Positions 1-8,764 are shown, counted from the stretch's first letter. The stretch is 40,420 nucleotides of DNA from Anaerolineaceae bacterium (GCA_003598975.1 QZIJ01000010.1:1-40420); one strand, 5' to 3'. The notes: generated by a model not told the origin, from the sequence alone. Program-made: numbers and translations.

Positions 1-697
1 AAACCTCACCCGTCAGCGGGCTGAACTGGATGATGCGTTCGACTTCATCGCCAAAGAACGTGATACGGAAGCCGCGCTTGTCTTCGTAAGCGGGAACGAT
101 CTCCAGCGTATCGCCCCTGACCCTGAACGTGCCGCTGCGTAATTCAACATCGTTACGCTGATACTGGCTCTCCACCAACTGGCGGATGAGCGCGTTGCGA
201 CGCCAAATCTCCCCCACCTTGAGAGTCACCGTCCCTTTGCCGAACTCCTCAGGCGAGCCGAGACCGTAAATACACGACACCGACGCGACGATGATCACAT
301 CCTTGCGCGAGACTAAGCTGGTCGTGGCCGCCAATCGTAGACGTTCGATCTCCTCGTTGATCTGAGTCTCTTTTTCGATGTAGAGATCGTGACGCGGAAC
401 GTACGCCTCGGGCTGGTAATAATCATAGTAGGAAACGAAGTACTCGACCGCATTTTCGGGAAAGAATTCCTTGAACTCCGCGTAGAGCTGCGCGGCGAGG
501 GTCTTGTTGTGCGCCATGATGAGCGCGGGTTTCTGCAATTCCTGAATCACTGACGCGATGGTAAAGGTCTTACCTGTGCCAGTCGCGCCGAGCAAAACCT
601 GGTGTTTCATGCCTTTCTGCACACCAGCGACAAGTTGCTGAATCGCTTCGGGCTGGTCGCCCATCGGGACAAAGGGAGCAGTGAGTTTAAATTCCAT
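1..697 (-). CDS. uvrB: UvrABC system protein B (5' part; runs off the window start)
   Basis: This is the DNA-damage-recognition helicase-like subunit of nucleotide excision repair, acting with UvrA and UvrC in the cytoplasm. Only the first 232 codons are in the window. The Walker A motif GATGTGKT lies at about residues 37-44, and the beta-hairpin that inserts into DNA is recognisable from [16 protein letters not shown] at about residues 86-101. The motifs [10 protein letters not shown] and [14 protein letters not shown] are also typical of UvrB. The ATG at 697 starts a protein beginning [19 protein letters not shown], which aligns with the usual UvrB N-terminus. Upstream lie a good -10 box and a perfect SOS-type palindrome, so damage-inducible expression is likely. 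Identification is secure; the C-terminal half is not visible. Confidence 0.97.
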   Translation of the reverse strand, partial: MEFKLTAPFVPMGDQPEAIQQLVAGVQKGMKHQVLLGATGTGKTFTIASVIQELQKPALIMAHNKTLAAQLYAEFKEFFPENAVEYFVSYYDYYQPEAYVPRHDLYIEKETQINEEIERLRLAATTSLVSRKDVIIVASVSCIYGLGSPEEFGKGTVTLKVGEIWRRNALIRQLVESQYQRNDVELRSGTFRVRGDTLEIVPAYEDKRGFRITFFGDEVERIIQFSPLTGEV

Positions 698-719
698 GTT
701 TGTCTCTGTTTGAAAAGGG

Positions 720-738
720 GAACGTACGTTCTATTATA
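720..738 (-). promoter_or_regulatory. uvrB promoter -10 with LexA (SOS) box
   Basis: On the minus strand TATAAT (plus-strand 733-738) is followed one base later by GAACGTACGTTC (720-731), a perfect palindrome of the GAAC-N4-GTTC type bound by Gram-positive LexA/DinR. The box covers the expected transcription start. The -35 region is poor. The box and its palindromy are seen directly; LexA binding is inferred from the consensus and from uvrB being a classic SOS gene. Confidence 0.8.
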
Positions 739-750
739 CTCCCGCTTTTT

Positions 751-845
751 CAGTACACGGATTACGCGGATTTGACGGATTCTCACGGATAAGGCATTTA
801 AAAATATCCGTGAAATCAGCGCCGTCCGTGTAATCCGTGTACCGA
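751..845. repeat. 95-bp nested inverted repeat, ATCCGTG family
   Basis: The outer arms GTACACGGATTACGCGGAT (753-771) and GTCCGTGTAATCCGTGTAC (824-842) are near-perfect inverted copies. An inner perfect pair, TCACGGATA (783-791) and TATCCGTGA (805-813), gives a cruciform-like element. The left arm recurs exactly, in inverted orientation, at 3669-3687. It separates uvrB from the neighbouring lipoprotein gene and codes for nothing convincing. Confidence 0.75.
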
Positions 846-861
846 ATTGAATTCGATCAAA

Positions 862-1452
862 TTACGGCATCGGCGGGAACGTCCCCGCAGGCGCGTACCA
901 ATCGCCAGGGTTGATATTGGGCGTATCCTGTCCCGATTTCACTTCCACGTCAATCAACGAATGATCGGTGCAACTCGCCTGCAATCCACAGGGAACCATC
1001 TGGGTGTAACCGCCCGCGTACGTCCCATCCATGATGTATGCCACCACGTGATACAAACCAGGCGCGAGTCCCGCAATTTGATACGTACTTTGATTCTGCA
1101 TCGTATCCACCCACTGATAATTAAATCCATTCACTTGAAACGCGACGACTCGCAGGGGTGGAATAAAACTCGAAGGGTAAGACAACGCCCCGCTGATGAA
1201 GCCAGGCACAGGCGTCGCTGTGACCGTGGCAGTGGTCGGCCCTTCGGGCGTTGATGTGAGCGTCGGTATCTGCGTAAATCCGTTCGCGGGCTGGGTCAAC
1301 GCGGCTTCGGCGGTCAGCGCCGCGAAGGTCTGCGCGACGATCACGTTCACGTCGGGTGTATAAGTCACAGGCACGAATGTCACTTGCGCCTGCGATGGAA
1401 TGCAGGCCGCCAACAATAAAACGATCGAAGTTAAAATCAGAATCTTCTTCAT
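862..1452 (-). CDS. Secreted lipoprotein with Thr/Pro linker and Ig-like C-terminal domain
   Basis: This is a 196-residue predicted lipoprotein of unknown function. The N-terminus MKKILILTSIVLLLAAC is a signal peptide with lipobox LAAC and lipidation at Cys17. A Thr-rich linker (TSTPEGPTTATVTATPVP) at about residues 65-85 leads to a C-terminal beta domain with IAGLAPGLYHVVAYI, which resembles carboxypeptidase-regulatory or transthyretin-like folds. An open frame continues upstream to 1740, but the ATG at 1452 is preferred because GAGGAG lies 7 nt upstream and the signal peptide starts there. It has its own minus-strand -10 box and is divergent from the membrane protein gene at 1501. The linker style is common on Anaerolineae surface proteins. 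Confidence 0.8.
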   Translation of the reverse strand: MKKILILTSIVLLLAACIPSQAQVTFVPVTYTPDVNVIVAQTFAALTAEAALTQPANGFTQIPTLTSTPEGPTTATVTATPVPGFISGALSYPSSFIPPLRVVAFQVNGFNYQWVDTMQNQSTYQIAGLAPGLYHVVAYIMDGTYAGGYTQMVPCGLQASCTDHSLIDVEVKSGQDTPNINPGDWYAPAGTFPPMP

Positions 1453-1473
1453 CGCAACTCCTCGTGTGGGCCA

Positions 1474-1494
1474 ATTATAGCCGCATAGTATAAT
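1474..1494. promoter_or_regulatory. Divergent -10 boxes between lipoprotein and membrane glycosyltransferase-like gene
   Basis: The 48-bp gap holds a minus-strand TATAAT (plus-strand 1474-1479) for the lipoprotein gene and a plus-strand TATAAT (1489-1494) for the gene at 1501. The plus-strand box ends only 6 nt before the ATG, so that transcript is expected to start at or next to the start codon. Neither side has a clear -35 box. Confidence 0.55.
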
Positions 1495-1500
1495 GATTCC

Positions 1501-3591
1501 ATGCTCAAAAAAATCGAGGAACAACCGATCATCGCAATCATCGTCGCGGGAATTCTTGCATTCGGGTTGCTCATCCCCACCCTCGGCCACTACCAGGACG
1601 ACTGGCATTTCATCCATTACGGAAGCGCGGCGGGAGCGCGCGGCATGTTGGAGTTTTTGACAATGGACGGCCGTCCGACCGCGTTCTGGGTCTACGCGAC
1701 TCTCTACCCGCTGTTGGGATTTTCTCCCCTCCCCTGGCACGCTCTCTCGTTGACCTTGCGGCTGGCCACTGTTCTATTGGCATTTTCCACGCTGACCACT
1801 CTCTTCCCGAATCGGACGCGTACCAACCTGCTGGCTTCGTTCTTCTTCCTGCTGTATCCCTTCTTCACATTACAACCGCAAGCCGTGGTCTACACCGAGC
1901 ATTGGATAGCCTTCGCGCTTTTCTTCGCGTCCGTCCTGTTGATGCTGCGCGCCATCCAAAACCCGAAACGCTGGTTCGTGTACACCGCGCTTGCCATCCT
2001 CGTAGAGACATTGCATCTTTTCACCGTTGAATATTTTGTGGGACTGGAGTTGCTCCGTCCGTTCGTGATTTGGATGATGCTAACAATGGAGACTGTCAGA
2101 CAAAGCGCCAATCCACTTCAGCCGCAAGCCCACAATCCTTATCTCCATTCTGGCTACGCGCAAGCCATTAAACGCGTTGTCCAACTTTGGCTCCCCTACC
2201 TCCTCATCCTGCTCCTCTTCCTCTACTGGCGGACAGCCTTCCTCGGTTCGCTCGACCTCCGCAACAATCCCACCGACTCGCTCTCGCTCCAGACGATTCT
2301 CACCACCCTCCAACACCTCGGCGCGGACGTGGCTCTTGTCCTCGTCTCCTCGTGGTTCAAGCTCATTGACCCTGCCGCGCTGGAACTCACCCGCGCGCGG
2401 AATTTTGTTGTCCTGGCAATCACATTCATCAGCGGCATCGCGGCTTACTACTACTCGCGCTCCCTCGCCGACGACAACCCATCCCAATTACCACTTACCA
2501 ATCACCAATTACCCCGCGAAACTCAATTCCTAACTCCTAATTCCTACCTCCTATCGGGTATTCTCGCCCTCCTCCTCGGCCTCGCCCCCGCCTACGCCGC
2601 CAACTTTATCATCCACCTCAAACTCGAACCCTGGAACGGACGCTTTGCCCTCGCCGCCCTGCCTGGCGCGGGGATGTTGCTCGCGCTGGCCTTTGACTCC
2701 CTCTTCACGTCCGAGAAGACGCGGCGCGTGATGTTCGCGATCCTGATCGGATTGCTGATCGGCTATCACAACCGAAACGCGTTCGACTTCAAAACGTCGT
2801 GGGAGAAACAAGTCAAACTCTACGAGCAGTTGACTTGGCGCGCGCCATTCATCGAGCCTGGGACGGCCATCATCACCGACCAGGAAATTCTCAGTTACAT
2901 GGGCGATTACCCGACGAGTTTCGCGCTGAACACAATCTACGACACCAAGTCCCTGCGCCCCAGCCCCTACTGGTTCTTCGCCATGTCCGAGAATCTCGGC
3001 ACAGACGCGGACTCGCTCGTCGAAGGCGTGGAATTGACCGCGAAGAAATACGCGTCCACGTTTGTCGGAAACAGCCGCGATAGTTTAATCATCGTCTTCG
3101 AGCCAGAGAAGAACCAATGCCTGTGGATTCTCCGTCCCGAAGACGCGGCTTACCGCGGCCTGCCCGAACCGATCAAGCAAGCCGCGCAGGTGTCCAACTT
3201 GAGTCGCATTCAAGACAAACACGAAACTTATCCCACGCTGTATCGCGCCATCGTCCCTGAAAACCCAGCCTCGTGGTGTTTCCACTATCAGCGCGCGGAC
3301 TTGGCGCGGCAGGTGGGCGATTGGGAGCAAGTTGCCTTCTTCTGGGAATTGGCCGAGCGCGGCGGATACGCGCCTGGTCACGGATTCGAGTACATCCCCT
3401 TCATCCAGGGCTATGCTCATCAGGAAAATTGGAAACAAGCGCTCGCGTTGACGAAGCAATCGAACCGCGTCAGCGCAAACATGAAAACGATTTTGTGTCC
3501 TGTGTGGGAGGAATTGGCCGCGTCCGCGCCAGAGTCAGCGGAGCGGGATTCAGCGGTCAACGACGCAATGGAAGTGTTGGGTTGTGAGTAA
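1501..3591 (+). CDS. Polytopic membrane protein, GT-C glycosyltransferase-like, with soluble C-terminal domain
   Basis: This 696-residue membrane protein has about ten hydrophobic segments in residues 12-440, followed by a soluble region of about 250 residues. An Asp pair sits just after the first membrane segment (HYQDDWHF, about residues 30-37), where GT-C enzymes that use polyprenyl-phosphate sugars carry their catalytic acid. That suggests, but does not prove, transfer of a lipid-linked sugar outside the cell. The C-terminal region has helical, TPR-like stretches (ADLARQVGDWEQVAFFWELAERGGYAPGHGF). Residues about 328-351 are encoded by period-7 repeat DNA and look like an insertion in an external loop. 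No SD precedes the ATG, and a TATAAT ends 6 nt upstream, consistent with leaderless mRNA. The membrane topology is clear; the family is tentative. Confidence 0.7.
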   Translation: MLKKIEEQPIIAIIVAGILAFGLLIPTLGHYQDDWHFIHYGSAAGARGMLEFLTMDGRPTAFWVYATLYPLLGFSPLPWHALSLTLRLATVLLAFSTLTTLFPNRTRTNLLASFFFLLYPFFTLQPQAVVYTEHWIAFALFFASVLLMLRAIQNPKRWFVYTALAILVETLHLFTVEYFVGLELLRPFVIWMMLTMETVRQSANPLQPQAHNPYLHSGYAQAIKRVVQLWLPYLLILLLFLYWRTAFLGSLDLRNNPTDSLSLQTILTTLQHLGADVALVLVSSWFKLIDPAALELTRARNFVVLAITFISGIAAYYYSRSLADDNPSQLPLTNHQLPRETQFLTPNSYLLSGILALLLGLAPAYAANFIIHLKLEPWNGRFALAALPGAGMLLALAFDSLFTSEKTRRVMFAILIGLLIGYHNRNAFDFKTSWEKQVKLYEQLTWRAPFIEPGTAIITDQEILSYMGDYPTSFALNTIYDTKSLRPSPYWFFAMSENLGTDADSLVEGVELTAKKYASTFVGNSRDSLIIVFEPEKNQCLWILRPEDAAYRGLPEPIKQAAQVSNLSRIQDKHETYPTLYRAIVPENPASWCFHYQRADLARQVGDWEQVAFFWELAERGGYAPGHGFEYIPFIQGYAHQENWKQALALTKQSNRVSANMKTILCPVWEELAASAPESAERDSAVNDAMEVLGCE
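2484..2553. repeat. Two period-7 repeat tracts inside the membrane protein gene
   Basis: The first tract (2484-2513) reads CCAATTA, CCACTTA, CCAATCA, CCAATTA, CC. The second (2525-2553) reads AATTCCT, AACTCCT, AATTCCT, ACCTCCT, A. Both have a 7-bp period and stay in frame, encoding a low-complexity segment around QLPLTNHQLP and TPNSYL. Confidence 0.8.
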
Positions 3592-3592
3592 A

Positions 3593-3690
3593 TCGAACGC
3601 GGAGAACGCGGATTGACGCGGACAAACGCGGAGAATTTCTGTGTAAATCCGTGTCCGTCCGCCGAAGGATCCGCGTAATCCGTGTACAGA
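3593..3690. repeat. Second copy of the ATCCGTG-family intergenic repeat
   Basis: This noncoding stretch between the membrane protein gene and mfd contains several CGCGGA/ATCCG half-sites and the 19-mer ATCCGCGTAATCCGTGTAC (3669-3687). That 19-mer is the exact reverse complement of 753-771. The two genes are convergent, so it may also act as a transcription boundary. No clear intrinsic terminator was found. Confidence 0.65.
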
Positions 3691-3692
3691 TT

Positions 3693-6600
3693 TTACCCCC
3701 TCACCATCTCCAGCACTTCCAACAACCTCGGCATCCAATCCTCGTTCTTCATGAAATTCACCCAATAGACATTCTTCCCGCCGCGCACATCGGGCGCGAG
3801 ATCGGGCATCCTCTTCACCTCTGTCCCTTCGGCGGGCGCGGGGAAACGCAGCGCGACCTGTCCCGCCTCCCAACTCACGGACGCGAGTCCCGCCTTCTCG
3901 GCGCGCAGTTTGACGCGCATCTGGTAGAGCAAAGATTCCACCATTTCGGGCAACGCGCCAAATCGGTCGCGGAACTCGGAGGCGAGCGCTTCAATTTCCG
4001 TTTCATCGCGCAAGTCCGCGATGCGGCGATATAACCGCAATCGCAAGTTCTGATCGGGGATGTAATCCGCTGGCACGCCGATGGCGAGGGGCAGGTCTAC
4101 GTTGACGGGCATTGCCATCGGTTGGAATGTTGTCAAGTTTGAAGGTTGCAGGTTAACTTTCAAACCTTCCAACCTTCCAACAGATCTTATATGCCTCACC
4201 GCGTCCGCCAGCAAGCGCGTATAAAGATGAAAACCCACATCCTGAATGAAACCGTGTTGCCGCGTGCCGAGCAGTTCGCCTGCGCCGCGAATTTCGAGAT
4301 CGCGCATGGCGATGGAGTAGCCCGCGCCGAGTTGCGTGTTCTCCGCGATTACGTCCAACCGCGCCTGCCCATCCACGGTGGGATTGATCTTGTTGTGGCG
4401 GAAAAAATATGCGTAGGCGCGCATCGCCCCGCGCCCGACGCGGCCGCGCAGTTGATAGAGTTGTGCCAGGCCGAAGGTGTCGGCGCGATCAACGATGAGG
4501 GTGTTCGCGTTCGGGATGTCGAGTCCCGATTCGATGATCGTCGTTGAAAGCAAAATATCAATCTCGCCCGCATTAAATCGGTGCATCACCGCCGAGAGTT
4601 CGCCCTCGGGCATCTGGCCGTGACCGATGTCAATGCGCGCTTCGGGAACAAGATTCTGCAAATGCGCCCACATCGCTTCGATGGTGTGGACGCGGTTGTG
4701 GACGAAGAAAATCTGTCCGCCGCGTTCGAGTTCGCGCAAGATCGCCTGTCGCACCAGACGCGGCGAATACGGCCCAACGTGCGTGCTGATCGGCAGGCGT
4801 TCTTCGGGCGGCGTATTTAAATTCGAGATGTCGCGCACGCCCGTCAGCGCCATGTAGAGCGTGCGGGGAATCGGCGTGGCCGTCAGCGTCAACACGTCCA
4901 CTTCGGTGCGAAGTTTTTTCAGGTGTTCCTTGTGTGCCACGCCGAAGCGCTGTTCCTCGTCAATCACCACCAGCCCTAAATCCTTGAATTGCACATCCGC
5001 TGAAATCAGGCGATGCGTGCCAATCACGATGTCCACTTCGCCCAGCGCGAGCCGCAACAACACATCGTCCTGTTCTTTCGCGGTGCGGAAGCGCGAAAGC
5101 ATTTCAACACGGACAGGAAATGCCGCCAACCTCTGCAAGAATGTTTCGTGATGTTGTTGCGCCAGCACAGTAGTCGGCACCAAGATCGCGGCCTGCTTGC
5201 CGTCCATCACGGACTTGAACGCGGCGCGCAGCGCGACTTCGGTTTTTCCATAGCCCACGTCGCCGCACAATAACCTGTCCATCGGGCGCGGGTTTTCCAT
5301 GTCGCGCTTGATGTCGGTCAGCGCGCGGATCTGGTCGTCGGTTTCCACGTACGGGAACGAGTCTTCGAGTTCGCGCTGCCAGGTGGTGTCGGACGAAAAC
5401 GCGTGACCGACCGACACATGACGACGCGCGTACAAGTCGAGCATCTCCTCTGCGACTTTTTTGACCGCCTCTTTGACGCGTCCCCGCTTCTCGATCCACG
5501 CCTGACCTCCGAGTCGATCCAGCGACGGGAGGCCTCCGTCAGCCCCGACATAACGCGTCAGCCGATCCGCCTGATGCACGGGGACGTAGAGCGTGTCGCC
5601 GCCCTCGTATTCCACCGACAAAAATTCGCGTTCGTGTCCCTCCAGTTGACGCTGGACGAGTCCCGCGAAGCGCCCGACGCCATGATCCACGTGGACGACG
5701 TGGTCACCCGCTTGCAGGTCCGCGTAGACCGCTTCGGGAGTCTCCGCGGCGGTGCGGGCGCGCATCCGAGGAGTCGGTCGCTCCCAGCCAAAGATCTCCG
5801 AGTCGGTGATGAGGAATAGGTCGCCGAGAATCCAGCCTTCAGTCAGGGATGCCTCAACGAATTTTGGATTTTCGACACCTGCACTTGCGTCAGGTGCAAG
5901 TGTTTTCGATTCACGATTATCGCGTTGTGACCAAATCTCTTCCAGTCGTCCGCGCTGACGCGAGACGATGACGACTTGTTTGCCATCGTCCACAAGTTTC
6001 GCGAGATATTCTTCAAACGGTTTCAGTCTCCCCGCGAATCGTTCGATATGTCCAAACTGCGCGGCGAGACTGATGACGGATGACGGATCGCTGATCACTT
6101 CATCACCAACGCGCCCCAATTCAACAAGCCCCCTATCGCCAATCGAATCCGCCAACTCCGACCAGGTTAAATATGGAATCGGAAAATCGGGGGAGAGAAT
6201 TCCTTCTTCGATGGACTCGCTTCTCGTGCGGACGGCTTGCTCCTCCACTTCCTGCATCATGCCTTCGACGAGGCTGAGATCGTCCACGGCGATCAATGCT
6301 TTTGGCGGAAGATAATCGAAGAGAGACGCGGGGAAGGTGTGGATGAGTGGAACGTGGAATTCGGTGAATTCAGTTCCACGTTCCACGTTCCACGTTTCAA
6401 GTTCCTGTGTACCTGTATACGTGTTTACTTGTGTACCTGAAATAAACTCCCGCGCGGGCGTGACGAGAATCGATTCAAGCTTGGCAACCGTGCGCTGTGT
6501 GGCTGGGTCGAACTGACGGATGGTCTCGATCTCGTCGCCGAAGAAATCCAGGCGGACAGGTTGACGTTCCGCCATCGGCCAGATGTCGAGCAGGCCGCCG

Positions 6601-7148
6601 CGATGGGAGAATTGTCCCGCTTCGAGGACGGTGTCCGCGCGCTGGTAGCCGATCTCCGCCCAATTGCGGATGAGAGTCTCGGGCTGGATGGTTTGCCCAG
6701 CCGATAATTTTTTGCAGGCTTTGAGATAGTCGCGCCGCGGAAGCGTGCACGTCATGATGGCGCGGGCCGAGGCGACGATGACGGGCGGCGTTTGTGGTTT
6801 TTGGGTAAATGGTAAATGGTAATTGGCGAGGGCGGTGAGGGTTTGCAGGCGCTCGCGGCGCGTGGTCACACCCCAGGGAGATTGCTCGTAGAAAAGCGGA
6901 TTGGGTTCCGCGAAGAGATAGCGCGGCGCTTCAGGAAGCCAGAACGCGAGTTCATCGAAGAGTGCGAGGGCGTGGTCGGCGCGGTCGGTGATGAGCAGGA
7001 TCGGCTGGTTGAGATCCGCGTGGAGGGAGGCGAGGACGGGCAGGCGCGCGGAACGCGGCAGGCCGAGGGGACGCGCGGTAAGATTTGCCAGCAGAGATTT
7101 GTAGGCTGGGAGGAAGCGGATGTGGGAGGTGAGGAGGGAGGATGACAC
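3693..7148 (-). CDS. mfd: Transcription-repair coupling factor
   Basis: Mfd removes RNA polymerase stalled at DNA lesions and recruits UvrA. At 1151 residues it has the usual length. In order it shows a UvrB-like N-terminal module, the CarD-like RNA-polymerase-interacting domain ([17 protein letters not shown], about residues 480-530), the RecG-like translocase with Walker [10 protein letters not shown] (about 627) and DEEQRFGV (about 730), the QLRGRVGRG motif, and a TRCF C-terminal domain. Three segments are encoded by period-7 repeat DNA (about residues 108-115, 236-267 and 989-1010) and look like tolerated in-frame insertions. The start is GTG with no convincing SD, so the exact N-terminus is uncertain. 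It lies downstream of pth on the same strand, separated by an inverted repeat. Confidence 0.96.
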   Translation of the reverse strand: MSSSLLTSHIRFLPAYKSLLANLTARPLGLPRSARLPVLASLHADLNQPILLITDRADHALALFDELAFWLPEAPRYLFAEPNPLFYEQSPWGVTTRRERLQTLTALANYHLPFTQKPQTPPVIVASARAIMTCTLPRRDYLKACKKLSAGQTIQPETLIRNWAEIGYQRADTVLEAGQFSHRGGLLDIWPMAERQPVRLDFFGDEIETIRQFDPATQRTVAKLESILVTPAREFISGTQVNTYTGTQELETWNVERGTEFTEFHVPLIHTFPASLFDYLPPKALIAVDDLSLVEGMMQEVEEQAVRTRSESIEEGILSPDFPIPYLTWSELADSIGDRGLVELGRVGDEVISDPSSVISLAAQFGHIERFAGRLKPFEEYLAKLVDDGKQVVIVSRQRGRLEEIWSQRDNRESKTLAPDASAGVENPKFVEASLTEGWILGDLFLITDSEIFGWERPTPRMRARTAAETPEAVYADLQAGDHVVHVDHGVGRFAGLVQRQLEGHEREFLSVEYEGGDTLYVPVHQADRLTRYVGADGGLPSLDRLGGQAWIEKRGRVKEAVKKVAEEMLDLYARRHVSVGHAFSSDTTWQRELEDSFPYVETDDQIRALTDIKRDMENPRPMDRLLCGDVGYGKTEVALRAAFKSVMDGKQAAILVPTTVLAQQHHETFLQRLAAFPVRVEMLSRFRTAKEQDDVLLRLALGEVDIVIGTHRLISADVQFKDLGLVVIDEEQRFGVAHKEHLKKLRTEVDVLTLTATPIPRTLYMALTGVRDISNLNTPPEERLPISTHVGPYSPRLVRQAILRELERGGQIFFVHNRVHTIEAMWAHLQNLVPEARIDIGHGQMPEGELSAVMHRFNAGEIDILLSTTIIESGLDIPNANTLIVDRADTFGLAQLYQLRGRVGRGAMRAYAYFFRHNKINPTVDGQARLDVIAENTQLGAGYSIAMRDLEIRGAGELLGTRQHGFIQDVGFHLYTRLLADAVRHIRSVGRLEGLKVNLQPSNLTTFQPMAMPVNVDLPLAIGVPADYIPDQNLRLRLYRRIADLRDETEIEALASEFRDRFGALPEMVESLLYQMRVKLRAEKAGLASVSWEAGQVALRFPAPAEGTEVKRMPDLAPDVRGGKNVYWVNFMKNEDWMPRLLEVLEMVRG
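4121..4182. repeat. Period-7/8 repeat insertion within mfd (C-terminal part)
   Basis: The stretch is built of GTTGGAA, TTTGAAG, GTTGCAG, GTTAACT and two TTCCAAC units. GTTGGAA at 4121-4127 is inverted relative to TTCCAAC at 4167-4173 and 4175-4181. It encodes a low-complexity segment ([16 protein letters not shown]) just before the conserved TRCF C-terminal domain. Confidence 0.75.
6348..6440. repeat. Period-7 repeat insertion within mfd (N-terminal part)
   Basis: Tandem GTTCCAC, GTTCCAC, GTTTCAA, GTTCCTG units are flanked by related GTGGAAC and TGTACCT units. The frame is kept, adding about 30 unusual residues ([20 protein letters not shown]) after a conserved strand of the UvrB-like module. 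Confidence 0.75.
6804..6826. repeat. Short period-7 tract within mfd
   Basis: The tract reads GGTAAAT, GGTAAAT, GGTAATT, GG. In the Mfd frame on the minus strand it encodes NYHLPFTQ. Confidence 0.7.
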
Positions 7149-7162
7149 GGGGTGCGCGATAC

Positions 7163-7184
7163 GAGTTACAGGTTACAAGTTACC
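7163..7184. repeat. Short period-7 tract upstream of mfd
   Basis: The tract reads GAGTTAC, AGGTTAC, AAGTTAC, C in the intergenic space just upstream of the mfd GTG start. Confidence 0.65.
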
Positions 7185-7189
7185 GCCGT

Positions 7190-7288
7190 CCTGAGCGGAG
7201 GGTGTTCTTCCCGCAGTCGAAGGACGGGTTCCTTAGGCAAGCGATGTTCCAGAGACTTGCCCTTCGACTACGCTTCGCTCCGCTCAGG
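7190..7288. repeat. 99-bp nested inverted repeat between pth and mfd
   Basis: The outer arms CCTGAGCGGAG (7190-7200) and CTCCGCTCAGG (7278-7288) are perfect inverted copies. Nested pairs follow: GTCGAAGG (7216-7223) with CCTTCGAC (7261-7268), and GGCAAG (7236-7241) with CTTGCC (7256-7261). The size matches the element at 751-845 but the sequence differs. It resembles REP- or MITE-like noncoding repeats. Confidence 0.7.
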
Positions 7289-7305
7289 GCAGTGGGTCGG
7301 ATAAA

Positions 7306-7347
7306 ACTATCAAACACCAAACTACTCAACTACCGAACCATTGAACT
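7306..7347. repeat. Period-7 tract covering the 3' end of pth
   Basis: Units ACTATCA, AACACCA, AACTACT, CAACTAC, CGAACCA and TTGAACT run through the pth stop codon. The last residues of Pth (NKFNGSVVE) are therefore read from repeat DNA. Confidence 0.65.
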
Positions 7348-7906
7348 TATTCATCGCCGCGTTCAACCCCTCCGCCACAAATGTCAATACCGCATCCGCG
7401 GCGCGGTCAAGGGTTTCGGAGACAATGAGGAGGTCGGCGCGGGAGAAATCCTGTAAGACGTACGCGGCGGGATCCATGCGGCCAGGCGGACGTCCGATGC
7501 CGAGGCGCAGGCGTGGGAAGTCCTTGGTGCCGAGGCGTTCGATGGTGGAGGCCATGCCGCGCTGACCTCCCGCGCCGCCGCTGGGACGGATACGGATCGT
7601 CCCGAGCGGGATGTCGAGGTCATCGTGCGCGACCATCAGGTTTTCGGACGGGATTTTGTAGAAGTTGAGAAGTCCCTGCACGGAACCTCCCGACAGATTC
7701 ATGTAGGTCTGCGGCTTGGCGAGGATGAGTTTGCGCTCCTCGTAGAGTCCCGAAGTGACGATGGCTTTGGATTGCAGTTTCATCCCGCGCGCGTTGAGAC
7801 GAACCGCGAGTCGGTCAATCAACATGAAGCCGATGTTGTGGCGGTTGTCTTTGTATTCGCGGCCAGGGTTGCCGAGGCCGATGAGGAGGAAGGTGTCAAG
7901 TGTCAC
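7322..7906 (-). CDS. pth: Peptidyl-tRNA hydrolase
   Basis: Pth releases tRNA from prematurely dropped peptidyl-tRNA in the cytoplasm. The 194-residue length is standard. The motifs LIGLGNPGREY (about residues 8-18), NRHNIGF with the catalytic His (about 21-27), KPQTYMNLSG (about 60-69), HDDLDIPLG and GGAGGQRGM are all present. The start is GTG and lies inside a period-7 repeat tract. No in-frame ATG or TTG fits better, and only a weak GGAA is upstream. It follows an envelope gene by 31 bp and probably shares its transcript; mfd follows after a 99-bp inverted repeat. Confidence 0.96.
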   Translation of the reverse strand: MTLDTFLLIGLGNPGREYKDNRHNIGFMLIDRLAVRLNARGMKLQSKAIVTSGLYEERKLILAKPQTYMNLSGGSVQGLLNFYKIPSENLMVAHDDLDIPLGTIRIRPSGGAGGQRGMASTIERLGTKDFPRLRLGIGRPPGRMDPAAYVLQDFSRADLLIVSETLDRAADAVLTFVAEGLNAAMNKFNGSVVE

Positions 7907-7932
7907 GTTTCAAGTTCCAGGTTTCTAACTCC
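7895..7932. repeat. Period-7 tract at the pth start codon
   Basis: Units AAGTGTC, ACGTTTC, AAGTTCC, AGGTTTC and TAACTCC overlap the pth GTG start and its upstream ribosome-binding region. The repeat may have replaced the original leader. Confidence 0.65.
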
Positions 7933-7937
7933 ACTTT

Positions 7938-8567
7938 TTAGGGGCGGCGGAGACGGAGAAGGATGGCAACGACGATGAAGGTAAGGATGGTAGCAACGAT
8001 TGCACGGACGAGAAATGTGTAGATTTGAGAATCGGTCAAAGAGGCAGGGTTGGGAGAGAGCGGCGTGGGTGTGGGTAAACGCGTGGAGGTGGGAGCAGGC
8101 TGAGGAGTCGGCGGGAGAGGCGTGGCGGGAGGAATGAATTCGTCCGTGGCGATCGGTTCGGGAGTGGGAGTCGGAGCGGGAGTCTCGGTCGGCAGTTGGT
8201 TGCGGATGCGGAGTCCCGTCACGAGGGATTCGAGGATGGAGCCATCTTGCAAGGTGACACGCAGGCGCAGGTTGTAGTCGCCGTCAGTGATGAGGGTTGT
8301 GTCCCAGGCGGCAAGCAGGCCGTCGGTCACGGGAGAATCGGTCTGATAGATCAGGAACCAGTTCGAGGTCGAGTCCGCAACGTAGGCGAAGGAAAGTTCA
8401 GAGGCGAAGAATCCGTCCACGGCACTCGTCCCCGCGATATTGACGATGTCTTGCAACACGTCACCAGATGCGGGCGCGGTGATGCGGATGGCCGTCTGCG
8501 ATTGGGCGGAGGCGCGTTGCGGAAGAAAGAGCGCGAGGGCGAGAAACCCCGCGAACAGCCAGCGCAT
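7938..8567 (-). CDS. Signal-anchored envelope protein with Ig-like domain, TPTP linker and C-terminal TM
   Basis: This predicted cell-surface protein of 209 residues has no assignable enzyme activity. A signal peptide (MRWLFAGFLALALFLPQRASA) leads to a beta domain of about 100 residues (ITAPASGDVLQDIVNIAGTS, then WDTTLITDGDYNLRL). That pattern resembles the Ig-like modules at the C-terminus of some penicillin-binding proteins and secreted Chloroflexota proteins. A Thr/Pro-rich spacer (TPAPTPTPEP and similar) then leads to a C-terminal membrane helix with basic residues LLRLRRP. The start at 8567 is preferred over a longer open frame because the signal peptide begins there and because its ATG overlaps the stop of the preceding small gene (TAATG), implying translational coupling. 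Confidence 0.8.
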   Translation of the reverse strand: MRWLFAGFLALALFLPQRASAQSQTAIRITAPASGDVLQDIVNIAGTSAVDGFFASELSFAYVADSTSNWFLIYQTDSPVTDGLLAAWDTTLITDGDYNLRLRVTLQDGSILESLVTGLRIRNQLPTETPAPTPTPEPIATDEFIPPATPLPPTPQPAPTSTRLPTPTPLSPNPASLTDSQIYTFLVRAIVATILTFIVVAILLRLRRP

Positions 8568-8764
8568 TAGAAAAGACTCAACCAGTCGGTGTTGGTGATG
8601 ATGCCGCAGGCAATCAGGATGAAAATGATGAGCAGGATGAAACCACAGCCAAAGCCAAAACAACCTCCCCTGCCAAAACCGATGTTCTTTTGAAGCCAGT
8701 CGAACAGTTTGTCGAGCAGAAAGAGTTGGAGCAAGCCAGCCAGACAGCCTCGTCGGTCGTTCAT
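8567..8764 (-). CDS. Small Cys/Gly-rich membrane protein
   Basis: This 65-residue protein of unknown function has a Gly/Cys/Phe-rich middle (GFGRGGCFGFGCGF) running into one hydrophobic helix (ILLIIFILIACGII). The ATG at 8764 is chosen over one eight codons upstream because GAAAGGAG lies 7 nt before it. Its TAA overlaps the ATG of the next envelope gene, so the two are probably co-translated and may function together. Confidence 0.7.
   Translation of the reverse strand: MNDRRGCLAGLLQLFLLDKLFDWLQKNIGFGRGGCFGFGCGFILLIIFILIACGIITNTDWLSLF

Noticed and set aside
1453..1740. N-terminal extension of the lipoprotein gene to 1740
   Set aside because: It would overlap the divergent membrane protein gene and bury the signal peptide. 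The ATG at 1452 has a proper SD and promoter.
2484..2553. CRISPR-like array
   Set aside because: Units are only 7 bp, degenerate and without spacers, and no cas genes are nearby.
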